From positions 1 to 64,000 of the forward strand of contig NZ_OY762268.1 of the NCBI RefSeq assembly GCF_963665245.1: 64,000 bases of DNA. The letters run 5' to 3'. Shown here piece after piece: positions 1 to 8,452 of the stretch. The stretch is from an uncultured Paludibaculum sp. (GTDB lineage Bacteria; Acidobacteriota; Terriglobia; Bryobacterales; Bryobacteraceae). Position numbers and translations under genes: made by a program. The notes below the pieces were generated by a model. The model worked only from the letters and a program-made list of their open reading frames with translations. It searched no databases and was not told where the DNA came from. Each line of letters begins with the position of its first letter. Positions within the stretch are counted from its first letter, which is position 1.

Positions 1-53
1 TGCGCCGAACAGCACAGTTCGGTATACTAAATATTCAATGTGATATGTAAGCC

Positions 54-401
54 CTAGGGCTTCAGTGGTGCACACATCCGAAAGATAGCATATCCCAAGA
101 TATAAATTAAACTGAGTAAACATGACAAAAAGCGATATCGCCCATTTGTCCGCGAACAGATGATTAGCAGAATCAGACACAACCCGATTTCGACGGGTAC
201 AATAAGGCGTTCCGCCATTTCCTGTCCGTATACAAATAGAAAGGCACAAAATGCCCCGGCAACCGCAATATAAATCGCAACGGTAATTGCAACCCGTTTT
301 CTTTTCGATTCCTTTAGCTGTATGAGTGAAAAGAAGAACAGACTGATGTAAGCCGCCGTCTGTAAAAAACGTAGGATCACTAATACACCTAATATAAGCA
401 T
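54..401 (-). CDS. membrane fragment, likely N-terminus of a LytTR-partner sensor kinase
   Basis: The reading frame encodes 115 residues with three or four hydrophobic segments (for example near residues 1-25, 37-60 and 68-82), as in the N-terminal membrane part of the sensor kinases that pair with LytTR regulators. It begins 13 bases after the response regulator stop, in the usual regulator-then-kinase order. A TAG ends it at 54-56, but another frame continues toward base 1 (LTYHIEYLVYRTVLFGA). The protein therefore probably runs off the window through a one-base frame disruption near 50-60, caused either by low-quality contig-end sequence or a real mutation. Base composition is AT-rich, unlike everything to the right of 1117. 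The kinase assignment is inferred from position and membrane topology only. Confidence 0.5.
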   Translation of the reverse strand: MLILGVLVILRFLQTAAYISLFFFSLIQLKESKRKRVAITVAIYIAVAGAFCAFLFVYGQEMAERLIVPVEIGLCLILLIICSRTNGRYRFLSCLLSLIYILGYAIFRMCAPLKP

Positions 402-414
402 AAGGCTCCCCCTT

Positions 415-1116
415 TCAGCGGCTGCAGCTGTAATCCATGTACAGTTTTCTTAGCTCCATGTATTTTCGGCTAAGAATCGGAATCCTAGCACCCGAAGAAA
501 AGGCCACGCATTTGGATGAAAGCTCTACGATGTAGTCCATATTTATGATATAGGTACTGCCGCATTTGTAAAAACGCGGTTCTTCTTCGAGCAGTTCAAA
601 TAGCTCGGTTGAGGATTTGCGAACACTGATTACTTTGCCGATTGACAAATATAATTTCTGAACATGGTTATCTGTTTCAGAGTATACGAGCTTGTTCAAG
701 TCCACACGAATGATACCATCCGTTGATTTGATTGTTATATTAACTTCGTCTTTTTTTGTGAGCTTGTCCATCACCTTGTCAAGCGCCGAAAAGAACTCCT
801 TTTCGGAATAAGGCTTAACCAGATAATGTGCGGCATCCAATGAAAAAGCGTCTATCGCGTGGTCACGCGAGGTGGTCAGAAAGATAATCTGGCACTTGTC
901 ACCCATATCTCGCAGTTCCCGTGCTGCATCTGTACCGAGAATGCCATCCATATAAACATCAAGCAGCAATAAATCAAATCCACCATTTGCTGACACAAAA
1001 GAAAGCAGCTCTAGTGGAGCAGCGAAGGAATGAATTTTTATATCATATTGCGAGTGGTCAAAAGCATATTGCTTGAGCAAGCTCTTAGCTCGCTCAAGCT
1101 GCTGCAATTCGTCATC
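415..1116 (-). CDS. LytTR-family response regulator, 5' end missing at a junction
   Basis: The 233 native residues form a receiver domain followed by a LytTR DNA-binding domain. Visible receiver features are the acidic pair at the very start (DDELQQLE), the phospho-acceptor strand DLLLLDVYMDG, the switch-region IIFLTTS and the lysine of YLVKPYSEKE. The C-terminal ~100 residues (IKSTDGIIRVDLNKLVY through ILSRKYMELRKLY) are a typical LytTR fold. The first five to ten residues before DDE are absent: upstream of 1117 the frame runs into unrelated GC-rich sequence translating to Ala/Arg-rich nonsense. Family knowledge: these regulators act with GHKL-type sensor kinases in Firmicutes. Its low GC matches that source, not the rest of the window. 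Confidence 0.8.
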   Translation of the reverse strand, partial: DDELQQLERAKSLLKQYAFDHSQYDIKIHSFAAPLELLSFVSANGGFDLLLLDVYMDGILGTDAARELRDMGDKCQIIFLTTSRDHAIDAFSLDAAHYLVKPYSEKEFFSALDKVMDKLTKKDEVNITIKSTDGIIRVDLNKLVYSETDNHVQKLYLSIGKVISVRKSSTELFELLEEEPRFYKCGSTYIINMDYIVELSSKCVAFSSGARIPILSRKYMELRKLYMDYSCSR

Positions 1117-1124
1117 CCGCACCG
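1108..1124. other. compositional junction, probable chimeric join
   Basis: At about 1116/1117 an AT-rich Firmicutes-like regulator gene meets GC-rich acidobacterial-type sequence. Both flanking genes are read on the minus strand and both are cut inside their coding sequence: the regulator lacks its first codons and the glycine-rich protein lacks its C-terminus. No insertion-sequence ends or integrase are visible. A breakpoint that destroys both genes without any mobile-element signature is what an assembly chimera would give. The sequence alone cannot exclude a real rearrangement. Confidence 0.65.
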
Positions 1125-1601
1125 CCCGGAGCGCTGCCCGTGGGCGTGGCGGAAGCCGTCGCAAAGCGGACCACAATCTGGCCGCCCGCGCCGCCGTCGC
1201 CTCCATCGCCGCCATCCCCGCCGGCTCCGCCAGGCAGGATAATGGGCTTGCCACCGCCCTCCGGGTGTTCGATCCCGCTCTCGCCCGGCTCGCCGTTTGC
1301 CCCATCTTCGCCGATCAACCCCCGCCGCCGTAATCGCCAGCGGAGCACCCTCAATACTGCGCGCCAGCACCGTCACTGAAGGTGTAGGGTTGCCGCCCAC
1401 CCCGCGAAGGGTGGTGGCCGCGCCCGCCGCGACAATCAACTGATCGGCTGCAATCACGTAGTCGAAATCCGGCAGCAGTCCCACCAGAGTGACTTGCCGG
1501 CCGGCGAGGACGAGGGTGTCGCCAGGTTGTGCTTGCATGAGGGAAGACACGCTCGAATCAATGCTGAGCGTGTCGCGGAAGAAACGAACGGTTTGCGACA
1601 T
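1117..1601 (-). pseudogene. glycine-rich, collagen-like protein, frameshifted and truncated
   Basis: The frame opens with MSQTVRFFRDTLSIDSSVSS at 1601 and reads about 90 residues (…VTVLARSIEGAPLAITAAG). A run of five G on the minus strand near 1319-1323 then throws the frame. If one base is removed, translation continues through GEDGANGEPGESG and an aspartate-glycine-rich stretch (GGDGGDGGDGGAGGQIVVRFA) until the junction at about 1117. Gly-x-y-like repeats of this kind occur in surface or exported proteins, but no signal peptide is seen and no function can be assigned. The frame break could be a homopolymer sequencing error. The C-terminus is lost at the junction. Confidence 0.45.
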
Positions 1602-1760
1602 GGGAGAGCCCTCCAGGTGGCGAAGAAAGTGGGCAGACCGCCAAATGGCGGACGCACGACAGCCCGGAGGTATAGTGTCCTGAGCCAGCCAATCGTTACT
1701 GGAATTTCCAGACTACGGGGCCGTTCCGTCGTCTCTTCGCCTGAATGCCCCGGAAGGAGA

Positions 1761-1787
1761 GGGATGACGCAAGTCGCGCGTCATCCC
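1761..1787 (-). terminator. stem-loop just downstream of the aquaporin gene
   Basis: A perfect 10-bp stem (GGGATGACGC with GCGTCATCCC) closes a 7-base loop, beginning 11 bases after the aquaporin stop. On the minus strand it is followed by TCTCCTTCC rather than a clean U-tract, so it is a plausible but not textbook intrinsic terminator. Confidence 0.5.
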
Positions 1788-1797
1788 CCAAGGCCGC

Positions 1798-2496
1798 TCA
1801 ATTGTCGTCGGCGGAGACCCACGAGTAAACGATTCCGGCGATAGCGGCGCCGAGAATCGGGGCAAGCCAGAACAGCCACAACTGTTGCACGGCCCAATCG
1901 CCGACATACACAGCCGGTCCAAGACTCCGTGCAGGGTTGACCGACAGGTTCGTGACCGGGATGCCAATCAGGTGGATCAGCGTCAGGCAGAGCCCGATCG
2001 GGATCCCCGCGAAGCCCTTGGGCGCTCGTGCGTCGGTGGCCCCGAGAATCACGAGCAGGAAGAAGAAGGTGAGCACCGTCTCCGCCGTGAAGCAGGCCAG
2101 CAGCGAATAGCCGCCCGGCGAGTGTTCCCCATACCCGTTCGACGCGAAGCCGGCCGCGATATCGAAGCCGGCTTTGCCACTGGCGATGATCCGCAGTACG
2201 CCGGCCCCGCATACGGCGCCAGCGCACTGGGCGACGACATAGGCGGGCAGATCCTTCCCGCTGAACCGCTTGCCGACGAGAAGCCCCACTGAGACGGCGG
2301 GGTTCAGGTGGCAGCCCGAGATATGACCAATGGCAAAAGCCATCGTCAGGACCGTGAGACCAAATGCCAGGGAGACACCGAGCAGTCCGATGCCGACTCC
2401 TGGAAAGGCAGCGGCCAGAACGGCGCTGCCGCATCCTCCAAAGACGAGCCAAAACGTGCCGAAAAACTCGGCGGTCGCTCTCTTACCGATCGACAT
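1798..2496 (-). CDS. aqpZ: aquaporin Z-like water channel
   Basis: A 232-aa major-intrinsic-protein family channel, the normal length for bacterial AqpZ. Six hydrophobic spans surround the two half-helix signatures NPA at residues 65-67 (GCHLNPAVS) and 187-189 (SVNPARS). The expected selectivity-filter residues are present (Phe45, His175, Thr182, Arg190); this aromatic/His/Arg set is typical of water-selective aquaporins rather than glycerol facilitators. It acts in the inner membrane as a passive water pore. It is transcribed alone, toward the broken glycine-rich gene, with a stem-loop immediately after its stop. The start is the first ATG of the conserved N-terminal helix (MSIGKRATAEFFGTFWLVFGG). 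Confidence 0.95.
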   Translation of the reverse strand: MSIGKRATAEFFGTFWLVFGGCGSAVLAAAFPGVGIGLLGVSLAFGLTVLTMAFAIGHISGCHLNPAVSVGLLVGKRFSGKDLPAYVVAQCAGAVCGAGVLRIIASGKAGFDIAAGFASNGYGEHSPGGYSLLACFTAETVLTFFFLLVILGATDARAPKGFAGIPIGLCLTLIHLIGIPVTNLSVNPARSLGPAVYVGDWAVQQLWLFWLAPILGAAIAGIVYSWVSADDN

Positions 2497-2795
2497 TTAC
2501 GAAATCCTTTCGAACTTTGAATTACGACCGAAGCGCTCGGCTAGTGTACCTCAATTCGCGTCGAACGGGTAGCTGTTCGGAAGGCTCGGCGGCACGTCCT
2601 CTCCGAAGCATGTTTCACCGGCTACAACTGGCTCGTTTCCACGCCAGGAAAGCGTATGGCGGCCGCACCCTCCGATGCCGCCCGTCCTGTCACGAAGGTC
2701 CAGGGGGTGCCAGCGCCATTGGATTCCACTGGTACTCGTAGGTTCTTGGCAAATCCTCGACAATCCCGCCACGCTAATCATAAAATGTGCACTAA
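2497..2795. other. non-coding gap between divergent genes
   Basis: These 299 bases separate the divergent aquaporin and secreted-protein genes and must carry both promoters. I see no convincing sigma-70 pair; TTGGCA at 2746-2751 has no well-spaced -10 partner. No repeats or RNA genes are apparent. Confidence 0.4.
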
Positions 2796-4382
2796 ATGAC
2801 GCGCCTCCTGCTGGCTGGATTCCTGGCTCTCCGCGCGCTCGCCGCACAATCGAGTTCCAACGTCGGGTCCGTCGACGGCCTCGTCGTCAATTCGCTCACC
2901 AGCGCCCCCATCCGCAAAGCGATCGTCTCCCTCTCTCAACCCGTCGGGCCCATCCATCTCAGCGCCGACACCGATCCTGCCGGTCAGTTCCAATTCACCG
3001 GACTGCCCGCGGGAGTCTACCAGCTCTCGGCCAACCGCGCCGGGTATCTGCCTCGCCCTACCGGGATCACTGTGACGCTCGGCTCGGCCGGGCGCGCCAC
3101 GGCCCCCGCCATTCGACTACGGCCGCAAGGGGTAATTAGCGGCCGCGTGTTGGAGGACGACGCCGAACCAGCGCCGGGAGCGACGGTCTTTGTCTATCGG
3201 CAGGTCTACCGCACCGGCCGCAAGCGCTGGGAGCGCCTCAATGCTGCTGCGCCGGCGAACGAGGCAGGGGAATACCGTGTCGGCAATCTCACTCCGGGGA
3301 CTTACCTCTTGCAGGCCCTCAACCAGCGTCGGCAGGCGAACAGTCATTACGGTGATCCCGCACAGACCGGCCTTCGCCCCTCGTTCTTCATTCCGGTCTA
3401 CCACCCCAACTCGCCCACGCAAGAGTCCGCAACCGCCGTGCAGGTGGGTGTCGGAGCCGAAGTGGGCGGCATCGACATCCGGCTCATCAAAGTGACCCGA
3501 CCACCCTCGGTGCATGTCAAAGGGAAGGTCACCGGAGTGCCCGGCGGCCCGCAGACCGGCGTCTCCGTCGGACTCTTCCCGCGGGAGGAGGGCGTTCCGG
3601 GCGGAAGCAATGTTGAGGCCAATGGGCCCGACTACGCCTTTGACTTGTCCGTCCCGCCCGGTGACTACGAAATCCGCGCCAATGTGTATTCAGGCGGGCC
3701 GGAGGCGTACGGCAGCGGCACGCTGAGCGTCGCCGGTGACGTCGAGGGGGTTGTCGTGGCCGTGAGCCCTGCGCCTGTCGTGACCGGCCGCATCCTGCTG
3801 GCGGAGCCGGGCGGCCAAGTGAATCTCAAAGGCATTCGGGTTCTGATTCTGGACTCTACCAGTTCCGACGGCGACTTCGTCCGCGCCGACGCCGCGGGCC
3901 GCTTCGTCCTCCCATCTCGGCTGCGGCCCGGCCGCTATGCCCTGGTGGTTCTTGGGCCTCTGCCCGCTGGCTACTACACCCGCGCCGTGAAGTTGGGCGG
4001 AGAAGAGATCACCCCCGAGAGCTTCGAGATCACGGCTTCCGCGCAACTGGAGATCATACTCAGCAAGACGGCCGGAACGATCACCGTCTCGGTCACGAAC
4101 GATCAAGGCGCGCCGGTCCCGGTGGGCGTGGTTACCTTGATCCCCGAGGATGCCCGCGCGCAAATGGAGAAAGGGGCCCTGGATGACAGAGGGCAGGTCC
4201 AGTTCACCAGCCTGCGCCCCGGCAAGTACAAGCTCCATGCATGGCAGGAGATGGAAGACGACCTCTGGCAGGGCCCTGAGTTCCGCAAGCAGTACGACGC
4301 GCGGGCCGCCGAAGTCACCGTAGGCCCCAGCGAAACACAGAGCGCGCAGTTGCGAGTGATCCCGGAGGCGGCGATCCAGTGA
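2796..4382 (+). CDS. secreted protein with repeated carboxypeptidase-regulatory (Cna-B-like) domains
   Basis: A 528-aa protein with an N-terminal signal peptide (MTRLLLAGFLALRALAAQSS). It is built of several beta-sandwich repeats of the carboxypeptidase regulatory-like type: residues ~22-110 (GSVDGLVVNSLTSAPI … FTGLPAGVYQLSA), ~112-200 (ISGRVLEDD … VGNLTPGTYLLQA), and further copies to the C-terminus ending FTSLRPGKYKLHAW. Each repeat shows the family signature of G-x-V opening and an L-x-P-G-x-Y closing strand. Such proteins are abundant in Acidobacteria and are assumed to act outside the inner membrane in binding or scaffolding. No catalytic domain is visible. It is transcribed alone and converges on fabG. 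Confidence 0.8.
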   Translation: MTRLLLAGFLALRALAAQSSSNVGSVDGLVVNSLTSAPIRKAIVSLSQPVGPIHLSADTDPAGQFQFTGLPAGVYQLSANRAGYLPRPTGITVTLGSAGRATAPAIRLRPQGVISGRVLEDDAEPAPGATVFVYRQVYRTGRKRWERLNAAAPANEAGEYRVGNLTPGTYLLQALNQRRQANSHYGDPAQTGLRPSFFIPVYHPNSPTQESATAVQVGVGAEVGGIDIRLIKVTRPPSVHVKGKVTGVPGGPQTGVSVGLFPREEGVPGGSNVEANGPDYAFDLSVPPGDYEIRANVYSGGPEAYGSGTLSVAGDVEGVVVAVSPAPVVTGRILLAEPGGQVNLKGIRVLILDSTSSDGDFVRADAAGRFVLPSRLRPGRYALVVLGPLPAGYYTRAVKLGGEEITPESFEITASAQLEIILSKTAGTITVSVTNDQGAPVPVGVVTLIPEDARAQMEKGALDDRGQVQFTSLRPGKYKLHAWQEMEDDLWQGPEFRKQYDARAAEVTVGPSETQSAQLRVIPEAAIQ

Positions 4383-4458
4383 CGACGGCGCGGCATGGCC
4401 ATCGCCCGCGCGGCCACCGTTCCGAGCCATGTGGAGGCAGCTCACGCCGGCCAGCCTC

Positions 4459-5193
4459 CTACATATACATCCCGCCGTTGACCTTCAATACCGAACCCGT
4501 AATGTAGCCGGCCTCTTCGCTGGCGAGGAACTTAACCGCGGCCGCGACATCCTCTGCTGACCCCAGCCGTTTCAATGGGATCGATGCCAAAAGCTTCTGC
4601 TTTACTTCATCGGTCAGGACGGCGGTCATGTCGGTGGCGATGAAACCGGGTGTGACGGCGTTGACGGTCACATTCCGGCTCCCCAACTCCATCGCCAGGG
4701 ACTTCGTCAAGCCAATCAGGCCCGCCTTCGACGCCACATAATTCGCCTGTCCGGGGTTGCCCGACTCGCCCACCACCGAGGCGATGTTGATGATCCGCCC
4801 CCAGCGCTCCTTCAGCATCCCCTGCATCACGGCCTGGATGCACAGGAAGCTGCCGGTCAGGTTGGTCTGCAGCACCATGTCCCAGTCGGCCCTCTTCATC
4901 CGCATGGCCAGCCCGTCTTTCGTGATGCCCGCGTTGTTCACCAGAATCGTGATAGGGCCGGCCTCCTGCGCTGCCTGCGCGAACGCCGCCTTGATCGAAT
5001 CTTCCGACGCCAGGTCGAGCGCGACTACCGTCGCCGCGCCGCCCGCGGCCGCAATCTCCTCCTTCACGGCTTCCAACTTCTGAAGGTCACGCGCCGCCAG
5101 AACGACCTTGTGTCCGGCCGAAGCCAGGCTCAAAGCGCACGCGCGGCCGATGCCGCGGCTGGCGCCGGTGACAAATGCGATACGGGATGACAT
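4459..5193 (-). CDS. fabG: 3-oxoacyl-ACP reductase FabG (SDR family)
   Basis: A 244-aa classical short-chain dehydrogenase, the normal FabG length. The cofactor motif GASRGIG is at residues 10-16 and NNAG at 86-89. The catalytic set is Asn111, Ser139, Tyr152 and Lys156 (YVASK). The C-terminus SAEDVAAAVKFLASEEAGYITG is strongly FabG-like. It should reduce 3-oxoacyl-ACP with NADPH in fatty-acid elongation. It stands apart from other fab genes here and is divergent from the UbiD-family gene, so an alternative SDR substrate cannot be ruled out, but the sequence is close to the FabG consensus. Confidence 0.9.
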   Translation of the reverse strand: MSSRIAFVTGASRGIGRACALSLASAGHKVVLAARDLQKLEAVKEEIAAAGGAATVVALDLASEDSIKAAFAQAAQEAGPITILVNNAGITKDGLAMRMKRADWDMVLQTNLTGSFLCIQAVMQGMLKERWGRIINIASVVGESGNPGQANYVASKAGLIGLTKSLAMELGSRNVTVNAVTPGFIATDMTAVLTDEVKQKLLASIPLKRLGSAEDVAAAVKFLASEEAGYITGSVLKVNGGMYM

Positions 5194-5252
5194 AAGAGTG
5201 CCTCACTGCTCCGAAAAGATTCATCATAGTAGAACGAAGGTTTCATTCATAC

Positions 5253-6701
5253 ATGGCTTACTCGGATCTGCGAGATTTCGTGCGTGCGCTGGAGAAGGCG
5301 GGAGAGCTCAAACGCATCCCTTTTGAGGTGGATCCCTATCTGGAGATCACCGAGTTTGCCGATCGTGCCGTCAAAACCGGTGGCCCCGCCCTGTTGTTCG
5401 AGAAGCCGAAGGGCTGCTCGGCCCCGGTCCTCATCAACGCGTTCGCCAGCCACAAGCGCATGCGCCTTGCGCTCGAATGCGAAACGTTGGACGACATCGC
5501 CGGCCGCATCTCCGAGATGCTGGAGATGCGCATGCCGCAGGGCCTCATCAACAAGCTCAAGATGCTGCCCAAGCTCGCCGACATGGCGAACTTCTTCCCC
5601 AAAATGGTCGACCGCGGGCCCTGCAAGGAAGTGATCCGCAAGGACGGCTTCTCGTTGAAGGAGTTGCCCGTTCTCCACTGCTGGCCCCAGGACGGCGGCC
5701 CGTTCATCACCCTGCCGATGGTGTTCACGCGCAACCCCGACACCGGCAAGCGCAACTGCGGCATGTACCGCATGCAGGTCTACGACGACCGCACCACCGG
5801 CATGCACTGGCAAACCCACAAGCAGGGCGCTGAGCACTACCGCCGCCTCCAGAGGGAAGGGAAGACAGCGCGAATGCCCGTTTCTGTCGCCATCGGCGCC
5901 GATCCGGCCACGATGTACTCCGCCATCCTCCCCCTGCCGCCCGACCTCGACGAAATGATGATCGCCGGCTTTCTGCGCAACAAGCCAGTCGAGATGGTGC
6001 GCTGCGAGACCAACGATCTGGAGGTGCCCGCCAACGCGGAGTTCGTTCTCGAAGGCTACGTTGAGCTGGGCGAAACCCGCACGGAAGGGCCATTCGGCGA
6101 CCACACCGGCTTCTATTCGCTCGAGGACCCTTACCCGGTCTTCCACGTCGAATGTGTCACCCATCGCAAGGATCCCATCTACCCGACGACCATCGTCGGC
6201 CCGCCGCCCATGGAGGATTTCTTCATGGGCAAGGCGATCGAGCGCATCTTCCTGCCCCTGATGCGCCTGCAATTGCCCGAAGTGCGTGACATGTCGATGC
6301 CTGCTGAGGGCGTCTTCCACAACCTGATGCTGATCTCCATCCGCAAGTCCTACCCCGGTCACGCGCGCAAGGTCATGCACTCCATCTGGGGCCTCGGCCA
6401 AGCTATGTTTTCCAAGGTGATTGTGGTGGTGGACGAGGATGTGAACGTGCAGGACTACAGCGAGGTGGCCTGGCGCGCGCTGAACAACATCGATCCCCAG
6501 CGAGACATTGAGTTTGCCATGGGACCCGTGGATTCGCTGGATCACGCCAGCCGCCTGCCCGACTTCGGCTCGAAGATGGGTATCGACGCCACCCGCAAAT
6601 GGCCGCAGGAAGGATTCACGCGCCGCTGGCCTGACGTCATCCGCATGGATCCGGCGGTCGTTCAGCGAGTTACCGAGCTCTGGAAGAAGGCGGGCCTTTG
6701 A
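5253..6701 (+). CDS. UbiD-family prFMN-dependent decarboxylase
   Basis: A 482-aa UbiD-family protein of typical length. The N-terminal MAYSDLRDFVRALEKAGELKR is the family opening. The prenylated-FMN/metal-binding stretch is clear at residues ~168-195 (NCGMYRMQVYDDRTTGMHWQ). The catalytic Glu/Arg/Glu region lies at ~271-285 (ELGETRTEGPFGDHTG). Family members decarboxylate aromatic or alpha,beta-unsaturated acids. In bacteria of this kind the likeliest role is in menaquinone (futalosine pathway) or ubiquinone-type quinone synthesis, but no quinone genes flank it, so the substrate is undecided. No ubiX-like flavin prenyltransferase is in the window. A tRNA-His gene follows 21 bases downstream. 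Confidence 0.85.
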   Translation: MAYSDLRDFVRALEKAGELKRIPFEVDPYLEITEFADRAVKTGGPALLFEKPKGCSAPVLINAFASHKRMRLALECETLDDIAGRISEMLEMRMPQGLINKLKMLPKLADMANFFPKMVDRGPCKEVIRKDGFSLKELPVLHCWPQDGGPFITLPMVFTRNPDTGKRNCGMYRMQVYDDRTTGMHWQTHKQGAEHYRRLQREGKTARMPVSVAIGADPATMYSAILPLPPDLDEMMIAGFLRNKPVEMVRCETNDLEVPANAEFVLEGYVELGETRTEGPFGDHTGFYSLEDPYPVFHVECVTHRKDPIYPTTIVGPPPMEDFFMGKAIERIFLPLMRLQLPEVRDMSMPAEGVFHNLMLISIRKSYPGHARKVMHSIWGLGQAMFSKVIVVVDEDVNVQDYSEVAWRALNNIDPQRDIEFAMGPVDSLDHASRLPDFGSKMGIDATRKWPQEGFTRRWPDVIRMDPAVVQRVTELWKKAGL

Positions 6702-6722
6702 TGGTAAGATAGTAGGTGTTGT

Positions 6723-6800
6723 GGCGGGTGTAGCTCAGTTGGTAGTAGCGCCAGATTGTGGTTCTGGATGTCATGGGTTCGAATCCCATCACCCGCCCCA
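6723..6800 (+). tRNA. tRNA-His (GTG anticodon)
   Basis: A cloverleaf is readable: acceptor GCGGGTG (6724-6730) pairs with CACCCGC (6790-6796). An extra G at 6723 lies opposite discriminator C at 6797, the G-1:C73 identity pair of tRNA-His, and CCA is encoded at 6798-6800. The anticodon arm CCAGATTGTGGTTCTGG has loop anticodon GTG. The T arm contains GGTTCGAATCC. The D arm (GCTCAGTTGGTAGTAGC) carries one base more than usual, so one D-stem pair is weakened. Confidence 0.93.
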
Positions 6801-7036
6801 AAAAGCCCCTCTGATTCCCTCACTGACAACTTGATAGGCCACCCGTTTGCAAAGGCTTTTCGCCTGGGCGTGGTCCAGCCCCAACGAACCCCAAGCGCCC
6901 CACCACCACAGGCCCGTCCGATCGGGTACATGGTCCACTGGGGTGTACGATCGCGTACACGGGTTCCATTCCCCCGGCCATCGGCCGGGGCCCATCGCAA
7001 CCCATCAAAACGCCCCAGTCTCCAGCCGCTCACCCG

Positions 7037-8413
7037 CTACAGCGACGGCCCGTGAATCTTCCTCTGCCTCGCTTCCAGCGCCAGATGCTCCTTGAAGATC
7101 AGCCCTGCCACTGCCAGCCACAGCACCGTCATCACCATGGTCACAGCGGCGAAGCTCTGCAACCCCAGTGCGAACTTCGTCCCGGTGAACACCAGCGCCG
7201 CCTGCAGCATATCGCCCATCCGTACGACAAATGTGTCAATCGCCGTCTTTGCTTTGTACTTCGCTTCGCGGCTCGTCAGCAGGAACAACGCCTGCTTCGT
7301 CGTGCTCTGAATCGAGTAATCCGTGCTGTTCTCCAGGATCTTCACCATCCGGACCGCGGCCAGCACCGGATACACCAGCAGCAGCCCATACGCCCCAAAC
7401 GCGATCACCGGCAAAATGAACAACGCGCCCCGCACGCCCAGGTACTTCAAAACCCGCGACGCCAGAAACACCTGCATCAGCAGGCCCAGCAGGTTCACCG
7501 CGCCAAAGAACTCTCCGTAGAACTGCCCGATGTACTTGCCCCGGTCGGCCGCCAGCGCCGCCCCGGCGCCCACGTGCTTGATCGCCTCCGCCGTCACCAG
7601 TTTGCCCAGCAGAAACTCGCCCGTGCTGTTGACGATATTCAGAAGCAGAACCAGGGTCGCAATCAGCAGCAGATACCGGTCGTGAAAGATCAGCTCGAAT
7701 CCACCATCCGAACTCAGCGGCTTGGCCGCCGATCGCTGCTGCGACGCGCTGGCGCTCATCGCCCGGTTGTTGCTCACCCAGGTCATCATGACGCACAGCA
7801 CCAGCACGGCGGCCACCACCAGCATCGTCGGGTAGGGCCCGAAGAGCCCAATTGAATACTTCGCCGACTCGGCCCCCAGCCACGCGCCCAGCGAACTCCC
7901 AATCCCGATCACCGGGAACAGCCGCTTGCCCTGGTCTTCCGTGTAGATGTCGTTGGCGAATGCCCAAAACTGCGCGATGACGAAATTGTTGTAAATCCCC
8001 AGCCAGAGGTAGAAGACGACGCCCTCGCGCACGCCGGCCTGTCCGGCGACACAGAACAACACCAGGTTGGCTGCGAAGAACAAAGATGTCCACGTGATCA
8101 GCTTGATGCGGTTCATCTTCGACGCCAGCGCCCCATACGCCGGAATCACGAACAGCAGCAGCAGAGCCTGACCCGCGGCCGCATAGCTCTTCACCTCGGC
8201 TCCGCTCTCACTGAGAATCAGCGCCTCACGCACCGTTTTCAGCAGATAGTAGGAGCCCAGCAGCAGAAACACGTTCAGCGCCAGCAACAGCGCACCGGTG
8301 CCCTCACCCGGCCGCACCTCCGTCGCCAGCGCCATCATCCGATCCACCAGGGACCGGCGTACTGCTGGTATCACTGCCGTGCTCATCTCCGTCATTCTCG
8401 CCGATCTAGGCAC
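7037..8413 (-). CDS. Npt1/Npt2 ADP/ATP-carrier-like membrane transporter
   Basis: A 458-aa polytopic membrane protein with about 11-12 hydrophobic spans. The first span region (LLLALNVFLLLGSYYLLKTVREALIL, split here by its charged KTVRE segment) carries the YYLLKTVREALIL signature of the nucleotide-transporter (TLC/AAA) family and its relatives. It should sit in the inner membrane. In intracellular bacteria this family exchanges ATP for ADP; free-living bacteria such as Acidobacteria carry related proteins of unknown substrate. Two N-terminal starts are possible, the long ATG at 8413 or MTEMSTAVIP at 8389. It is divergent from the metallophosphoesterase with a 39-base gap. Confidence 0.7.
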   Translation of the reverse strand: MPRSARMTEMSTAVIPAVRRSLVDRMMALATEVRPGEGTGALLLALNVFLLLGSYYLLKTVREALILSESGAEVKSYAAAGQALLLLFVIPAYGALASKMNRIKLITWTSLFFAANLVLFCVAGQAGVREGVVFYLWLGIYNNFVIAQFWAFANDIYTEDQGKRLFPVIGIGSSLGAWLGAESAKYSIGLFGPYPTMLVVAAVLVLCVMMTWVSNNRAMSASASQQRSAAKPLSSDGGFELIFHDRYLLLIATLVLLLNIVNSTGEFLLGKLVTAEAIKHVGAGAALAADRGKYIGQFYGEFFGAVNLLGLLMQVFLASRVLKYLGVRGALFILPVIAFGAYGLLLVYPVLAAVRMVKILENSTDYSIQSTTKQALFLLTSREAKYKAKTAIDTFVVRMGDMLQAALVFTGTKFALGLQSFAAVTMVMTVLWLAVAGLIFKEHLALEARQRKIHGPSL

Positions 8414-8452
8414 CCAACCGCTGAGCCCGCCTGATCGTCCACACTGGAAGGG

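Noticed and set aside
1140..1379. Plus-strand Pro/Ser-rich ORF (79 aa) over the glycine-rich repeat
   Set aside because: Complement of the Asp-Gly repeat in another frame; no start signals.
2746..2784. TTGGCA as a -35 box for the secreted-protein gene
   Set aside because: The nearest -10-like sequences lie 23 or more bases away, outside normal spacing.
5247..6545. Long minus-strand ORF (432 aa, His/Val/Leu-rich) opposite the UbiD-family gene
   Set aside because: It is the antisense shadow of a well-conserved gene; composition is biased and no family motif appears.
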